Assembly (NCBI RefSeq): GCF_042186555.1
Contig: NC_133336.1
Location: forward strand, 40,232,338-40,296,337
Reading direction: 5' to 3'
Source of the DNA: Aquarana catesbeiana
Taxonomy: Eukaryota; Chordata; Amphibia; Anura; Ranidae
Length of the DNA: 64,000 nucleotides
A program made the position numbers and the translations under genes. The notes under the pieces are model-generated. The model made no database searches and was not told the DNA's origin. It saw nothing but the letters and a program-made list of their open reading frames with translations. Each line of letters starts with the position of its first letter. The stretch's first letter is position 1. Below, piece by piece: positions 58,928 to 64,000 of this stretch.

Positions 58928-59942
58928 GGGGTTGATTTAACTAAAGGCAAATAGACTAAAAGAACTAGTAGTGCCCTAGGGCACAAACCAAAACCTCTCA
59001 CAGATTTGACAAGGGACAGACTAGGTAGGTAAAAAAAAAAGTACAAAATATTTTATTATGAAATATGTAACAAAAACGAATATCACATAGAAAAAGTATA
59101 CAAAATGACAAAAAAAATTGTATAAAAGCACTCAGTAAGGTACCCAACATGCACGTCATGGATAAAAGACGGTGGTTGCCCAGGGGAACATGTTGATAGG
59201 GCTAACCACTGTACATTCCAGGCTCGGACACCTTACATGTTTTAGACCTCAAAGGGTCCTTCTTCAGAGGTATATTTAGGTCAGTTGGGTATCACATTCT
59301 ATAAAGTAAGAGTGTACACTTAATATTATGTCAAAACCACATTATATTTGCAGTAATTACATTTCAATATATGGTTGCTCCAAAAAAAATTGGGAAGGCA
59401 TGTAAGATGCATACTTACAAAATTACATAGGCAGAGAAATATGCCGGATTGAAATCTGACTATAGGAAACCTTTCTACTTTTTCAAACAGGCATATTTCT
59501 CTGTCTATGCAATTTTGTAACTGTATACTTTTTCTATGTGACATTCATGTTTGTTACATATTTCATAATAAAATATTTGTACTTTTTTTTACCTACCTGG
59601 TCTGTCCCTTGTCAAATCCGTGAGGGGTTTTGGTTTGTGCCCTAGGGCACTACTAGTTCTATTTTTCTGACTATACCCGGTATATACACACACCAATCCC
59701 TCCAAATCTATTTTTAAAGGCAAATAGACTGTGCACTTTTGAAAGTGCAGTTGCTCCAGAGCTTAGTAAATGAAGTAAAGGTTCACTTTGCAAAGAACAA
59801 CCAATCACATGCAAGGAAAAAAAAAACAGCATTTTTGCTTGCACATGATTGGAGTCAGCAGAGCTCTCCCTTATTTATTAAGTTCGGGAGCAACTGCACT
59901 TTCAAAAGTGCACGGTCTATTTGCCTTTAGTAAATCCACCCC
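58928..59942. mobile_element. MITE interrupted by a foldback element
   Basis: Outer ends are ggggttgatttaactaaagg and cctttagtaaatccacccc, continuing inward as caaatagactgtgcactttt and its complement. Without the insertion at 58,958-59,714 it would be about 250 bp. Confidence 0.75.
58958..59714. mobile_element. 0.76-kb foldback element with 16-bp target duplication
   Basis: Flanked by taaaggcaaatagact at 58,942-58,957 and 59,715-59,730. Arms of about 145 bp (58,958-59,098 and 59,520-59,664) are inverted copies holding agtgccctagggcacaaacc. A tail of about 50 bp lies outside the right arm only. The minus strand at 59,239-59,267 has CTGAAGA, GGACC, loop, GGTC and TAAAAC, a degenerate hammerhead-like core. 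The plan is the same as the 2-kb foldback. Confidence 0.7.
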
Positions 59943-61315
59943 AGAGTGTACCGCAATTCTAAATCTATTAATCAATAATTGGACAGTCTAATACCATCAA
60001 ACAATAGCATAAATAAGTGCACAAAAATATAAATATCAAAAAATCAATCAACAGTGCATAAGTGTCCATATTCAATATTGTGACCAGCCGCCTTCTCAAT
60101 CAGTAACATAAAAACAAAATAAATCAAAAAATATCCACAACATCGATAAATATTCCACCACCATGTGATACTTCCGGACAAGTGACAGTGCTGCCCCAAC
60201 ACCTGTGCACTCTAGCCTCTCACCTTACTGCCATGCAGAGGGCGCGCGCACCTGCTATAGCTGTTTAAAGGGCTGACGTACAGCTACGGCGATTTGCGCA
60301 GGAGAGCTGACCTGCCACAGTAGAATGATGGTGGCTCGTCGGCTAGTGGTTAATTAACACGCAGCTGTGTGGATGAAACCCACGCCCCCTCACTCAACCT
60401 CGCTGTTTTCAAAATGCAGGGTTCCCCGCCCACTGTCATGTGGGGGGGGGGAGGAGGGGGATGAGGAGGATATGCACAGGAGCATGTTACATGTTGCACA
60501 CTAAATATGGGTGTAATGTGCTCCAGAAGGTGAACTTAGCCTTTACATTTTAGTGCTGGGATTTTATTGCATTTCCTATAATAACATAATGCCAATAAAA
60601 AATAAAAATCTGTAATTTTTCCCTAGAGATTACCAAAGCAAAGAGTTTTTGCCTTGCTGAAATTTCAGTGAAAAAATGTTGCCATTTCAGCTAAATGCGC
60701 TGGAGTCGATCAGAAGGCTAAATTAAAGCTCAGTTGAACTTTCAGTTTTAATCCGCTAAATACTTTCCATGTACACCAAAACAAAAGGTGTGCAAAGTCT
60801 CTTCAGAAAGCAGCCACAGCCTTAGTAGAAAAGTCTGTACCCTGTCAGCATGCTGCAGAGAAGGCTCCCTGCTCTCTGTGTGGAAGAAGTGATATTTCTG
60901 CAGATGTCTGACACGCCCCCTGTTGTGTCAAAGCTAATGCTCCCTGCTCATTGGAGAACTCTAACTCTGAGGCAGCAGTGGAAAGGGGTGAGATCTCTGC
61001 AGAAAGACCACTGCTTCCTCGCACAGAGCATGCTGGTATGTGACAGGCTTTTCTACTAAACACGGAAACACGGGGCTTGTTTGTAAAGAAATATCTAATT
61101 TAATGTCACTACCCCAGAAGCATAAGCAGGAGAGGATTTTCCATACCCTTTTTTTCATAAGTATAAGGTATAAAGAGGCAGTGCACTGAACACAGGTAAA
61201 CAGCTCAATAAACTCCATTAAGTTAAAACAGACAGGTTCTTTTTGTACAAGATTAACTGTACCATATACAGTCTGTGGGTGCACTCATAATTGCTTTTGG
61301 CTTTTATACATATAG
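59943..61315. other. Intron 6 remainder
   Basis: 60,240-60,360 (ttaaagggctgacgtacagc, gttaattaac) is an inverted copy of the repeat at 57,490. A g-run and gaggaggggg stretch lies at 60,442-60,470. 60,850-61,060 is open on both strands but has no conserved feature. No gene. Confidence 0.45.
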
Positions 61316-61404
61316 GAGGCCTGGTTGGGAGAAACCTCAGCACTGCCTGTCTTTGGAGATGGTCAGAATATCATCCCACTGATCCACATCAAAGATTTAG
61401 CAAG
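61316..61404 (+). CDS. AK7: AK7 coding exon 7
   Basis: Residues 225-253 plus two bases: EAWLGETSALPVFGDGQNII then PLIHIKDLA. LPVFGDGQN and IPLIHIKDLA match the C-terminal half of the epimerase-like region. The acceptor is catatag and the donor gtacac. The serine codon (AG|T) is split with exon 8. Confidence 0.94.
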
Positions 61405-61889
61405 GTACACATTTTTGCAGTATAGAAGTTGCAGGTTTGTTAAAGCATGTCATTCAGCTTGACCATTATTTATTAAGTACAACTATTAGGCCTCATGCAC
61501 ACTGGACGCTGATAACAACTGCCCTGGACGTTTTCCTTCTGACGGCAAAAAAACACTTGACGCCGGTAAATGTATGTACCGCATTAAGCCATGTTTACCC
61601 GCATCAAGCACTCCCTATCAACATGGAAGCATAGTGTTTTGTGGTGAGGGCATGTGGCCTGGTATGGTTCGGGGGGGGGGGGGCTTTTACTCAACCCTCC
61701 CTTTCCCTGGCCTCCTTGGTTGCATGCTTGGATAAGGGCCTGGTATGGATCAGGGGGTGGATTGTGGGCAACGCAGTTTTTTTAAACATTTTTGTATGGC
61801 AATGTCTTGCAGTCGAGAAAATCAAATGTCATTTTCCTTCTTTATATGCGTCAACTATGCTGCAGCAGGTTCTATACACAGTACAGATG
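61405..61889. other. Intron 7 first part
   Basis: 61,490 begins taggcctcatgcacactgga, one end of a MITE family like 43,052-43,309. A run of g lies at 61,670-61,683. No gene. Confidence 0.4.
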
Positions 61890-62222
61890 CGCCACTTTAC
61901 AGGCAGACTAAGGGGGTCCCCAAAGCACTATATTTAAAGGAATTTTTCATTTTATTGTTTCACTTTAAGCATCATTAAATTCACTGCTCCTTTGAAAATG
62001 TAATGTTATAAAAAAAAATGTTTGCATTGATACATGTCCCCCAGGGCAGTACCTGGTCCCCCAATACCTTTTTTATTACCAATAACTTGCATATAAGTCT
62101 TCAAAATGGGGGATTTTTCAAATTCAAGTCTCATAGACTTTAATAGGGTTTGCGGTGTTAGCTTTTTCCATATTCGGGAGTTCTGGTGTGAACCGAACTG
62201 GGAGGGTGTTCGGCCCATCACT
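61890..62222 (-). mobile_element. Terminal fragment of the hAT family
   Basis: Read on the minus strand it starts tagtgatgggccgaacaccc and continues with tctatgagacttgaattt and gggggacatgtatcaatgca words. These are the left end of element B (tagggatgagccgaacaccc, gacatgtatcaatgc) in diverged form. Only about 330 bp remain and the other end is not seen. Confidence 0.65.
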
Positions 62223-62780
62223 ATTACAGAGATGTAAGAAGGTCGGGGGGTGATATATTACTTTTGAAAAGAGTTTGTCTTTAAACTTCATAAAGACTGG
62301 GGATGAGAGACTAAATTTATACAAAAGGATACCACTCCAGGCAGTCTATGAGCTCACTCATGGACCCTGGGTGCTGGCTTAATGGGACCCATTCTACGTC
62401 ATGATTATGCCTCATCTGGGGAGAAAAGCATTGAAAGGTAGGAGCAGGGTACTTGTGCCTTGGCTTGCTGTACAGCTATTCAAGTGGCGATAAAACTTTT
62501 TAAAAAGAAAACAAAAAAAAAAACACAACAGATGTGCAGCTGGGGTGATGGAGCAGCACAGGGAGGCAGTGATTTGTGTTGGAGTGCAAGGAATATTCTG
62601 ATTAAGGAGAGAACAGAGTGACAGAAAGATCTGCTTTAAAGAATCAAGTACAGAAATGTTATTGTATTACAGGTACTCGGTGTGACAGGCCTTCAGATGT
62701 CTGTTCTGTAAGATCACCTTGTATTCTCAAGGCTAGTAATGGGTGCTATAATGTATAATCTTGTTATGAACTGATTGTAG
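62223..62780. other. Intron 7 end
   Basis: No gene or repeat recognised. An a-rich run is at 62,500-62,525. Confidence 0.4.
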
Positions 62781-62871
62781 TGTGGTACAGAACATTGTAG
62801 ACCGGAGGCCGCGGACTCACTACCTGGTTGCAGTGGATGACACAACTCACACACTGGAGGAAGTGGTCAAG
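62781..62871 (+). CDS. AK7: AK7 coding exon 8
   Basis: Residues 254-284: VVQNIVDRRPRTHYLVAVDD then TTHTLEEVVK. The HYLVAVD..THTLE block is diagnostic for AK7. The acceptor is gattgtag and the donor gtaggg. Confidence 0.94.
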
Positions 62872-62971
62872 GTAGGGAATATTTTAGTTTTCCTAACAGT
62901 CGGTTGTGTTGGACACTAAGAATGTGGAAATAAATTTTTCCTCTAACCTTGCTATTTAATCTTTCCGGCAG

Positions 62972-63049
62972 ACTGTCAGCGTACACCTCGGCCCTGTCAA
63001 AGTGCAGAAGGTTTCTAAAGAAGCTGTGTTCCTGAATAAAGAGCTAACG
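62972..63049 (+). CDS. AK7: AK7 coding exon 9 (last in window)
   Basis: Residues 285-310: TVSVHLGPVKVQKVSKEAVF then LNKELT. GPVKVQKV aligns with the GPGKIQKI segment of mammalian AK7. The acceptor is ccggcag and the donor gtcagt, the weakest donor of the nine. The remaining part of AK7 (adenylate kinase domain and Dpy-30 motif, about 400 residues in mammals) is not in the window. Confidence 0.9.
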
Positions 63050-63308
63050 GTCAGTAATTTAGTCTTTTCTCTTATTTTTAGATAATTATTACTGGCCATA
63101 ACCACCTCAACACCACATGTTATACCCCCTTTCTTTCCTCACGAATTTTCAGTTTTCATTGCTTCCAGTAGTTTGACTGAGAATTACTTGATTATGCAAT
63201 AGAGTACCCAAATTAAAAGAGAAGTATGGGAATTTTTTCTTTTTTTTAACTTACTTTCTTAGGTGGATGCAGTATTGGTCCAATGCTGCATCTGTCCCCT
63301 GCAGACTC
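63050..63308. other. Intron 9 start
   Basis: The first 190 bp are plain intron. 63,235-63,308 begins a repeat (ggtggatgcagtattggtcc) that resumes after the MITE at 63,749. Confidence 0.4.
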
Positions 63309-63748
63309 TAATGCCCCGTACACACGGTCGGATTTTCTGACGGAAAATGTGTGATAGGACCTTGTTGTCGGAAATTCCGACCGTGTGTAAGCTCCATCAC
63401 ACATTTTCCATCGGATTTTCCGACACACAAAGTTTGAGAGCAGGATATAAAATTTTCCGACAACAAAATCCGTTGTCGGAAATTCCGATCGTGTGTACAC
63501 AAATCCGACGGACAAAGTGCCACGCATGCTCAGAATAAATAAAGAGATGAAAACTATTGGCCACTGCCCCGTTTATAGTCCCGACGTACGTGTTTTACAT
63601 CACCGCGTTCAGAACGATCGGATTTTCCGACAACTTTGTGTGACCGTGTGTATGCAAGACAAGTTTGAGCCAACATCCGTCGGAAAAAATCCTAGGATTT
63701 TGTTGTCGGGATGTCCGAACAAAGTCCGACCGTGTGTACAGGGCATTA
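63309..63748. mobile_element. MITE, 440 bp
   Basis: Inverted ends: taatgccccgtacacacggt and gaccgtgtgtacagggcatta. Internal repeats of ttgtcggaaattccgacc and its complement. It splits a flanking repeat whose two halves meet at gcagactc and gactaag. Confidence 0.85.
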
Positions 63749-64000
63749 GACTAAGAACTGAGCGATCAGACACCGCTGATTGCTCGGTTCTCAGAGCTCC
63801 CTGAGCAGAGAGCTGGTGACTGTCAGTCACTGGCTCTCTGCTCTGCCCCTCCAAGCTTACTGGGCTGTGGAAGGGGCAGGTGCGGCTGGCTCAGGCTCTC
63901 AGCGGCTCGCTGAGAGGCTGAGCCGGGTGCCGGTCCAGGTATGTAAACGAATCTCGACCATATGGTTGTGATCTTTCCCAAGCCTGGACAGCTCTATGAC
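63749..64000. repeat. Second half of the split repeat
   Basis: gatcagacaccgctgattgc, cagagagctggtgactgtca and gctcagcggctcgctgagag words are partly self-complementary. Continues past the window. Confidence 0.4.

Overview
This is nuclear DNA of a vertebrate, very probably a true frog (Ranidae). The basis is one spliced vertebrate gene with good GT-AG exons, an SRP (7SL) RNA gene, and a dense crust of hAT, Tc1/mariner, CR1, L2-like and MITE repeats of the kind I associate with ranid genomes. The species call is inference. Nearly all long open reading frames are transposons or artefacts of tandem repeats.

Layout. (1) 1-13,340 is a tandem array of about 2.38-kb units, five complete and one partial, and the array may start before the window. 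Each unit carries a 7SL RNA-derived copy on the minus strand with a CRE-like element at the expected upstream spacing. (2) 13,340-17,720 holds an older, decayed 7SL unit, remnants of its flank, and MITEs. (3) 17,720-36,405 is a nest of related hAT transposons. An outer element (O) contains an inverted transposase copy (A). A is interrupted by a near-complete 7,348-bp hAT element (B, with 11-bp TIRs and an 8-bp target duplication), by a CR1-associated inversion and by a solo LTR. O is further interrupted by a 2-kb foldback element on its left and a Tc1-like element on its right. (4) 36,406-39,530 is MITE-rich, AT-rich sequence. (5) 39,539-39,835 is a full-length 7SL RNA gene on the minus strand, head-to-head with AK7.

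(6) 40,115-63,049 holds the first nine coding exons of AK7 on the plus strand. They encode 310 residues of the N-terminal Rossmann-like region. The adenylate kinase and Dpy-30 domains must lie beyond the window. The introns carry three more Tc1/mariner copies, a CR1 and an L2-like LINE (both minus strand), two minisatellites, a second foldback element nested in a MITE, and a decayed duplicate of part of AK7 exon 2.

How it fits together. The host function is a compact divergent locus: a Pol III SRP RNA gene and a cilia gene start about 280 bp apart. The AK7 side has two RFX X-box-like motifs, which fits a motile-cilia gene; the 7SL side has a CRE and a TATA-like element. The 2.38-kb array looks like amplified 7SL loci, promoter included, that have since lost CpG sites. 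Three unrelated repeat types (array unit, 2-kb foldback, 0.76-kb foldback) carry a motif resembling a hammerhead ribozyme core. The two foldbacks also have long target duplications (13 and 16 bp), which suggests Penelope-like or retrozyme-like ancestry. That link is inference.
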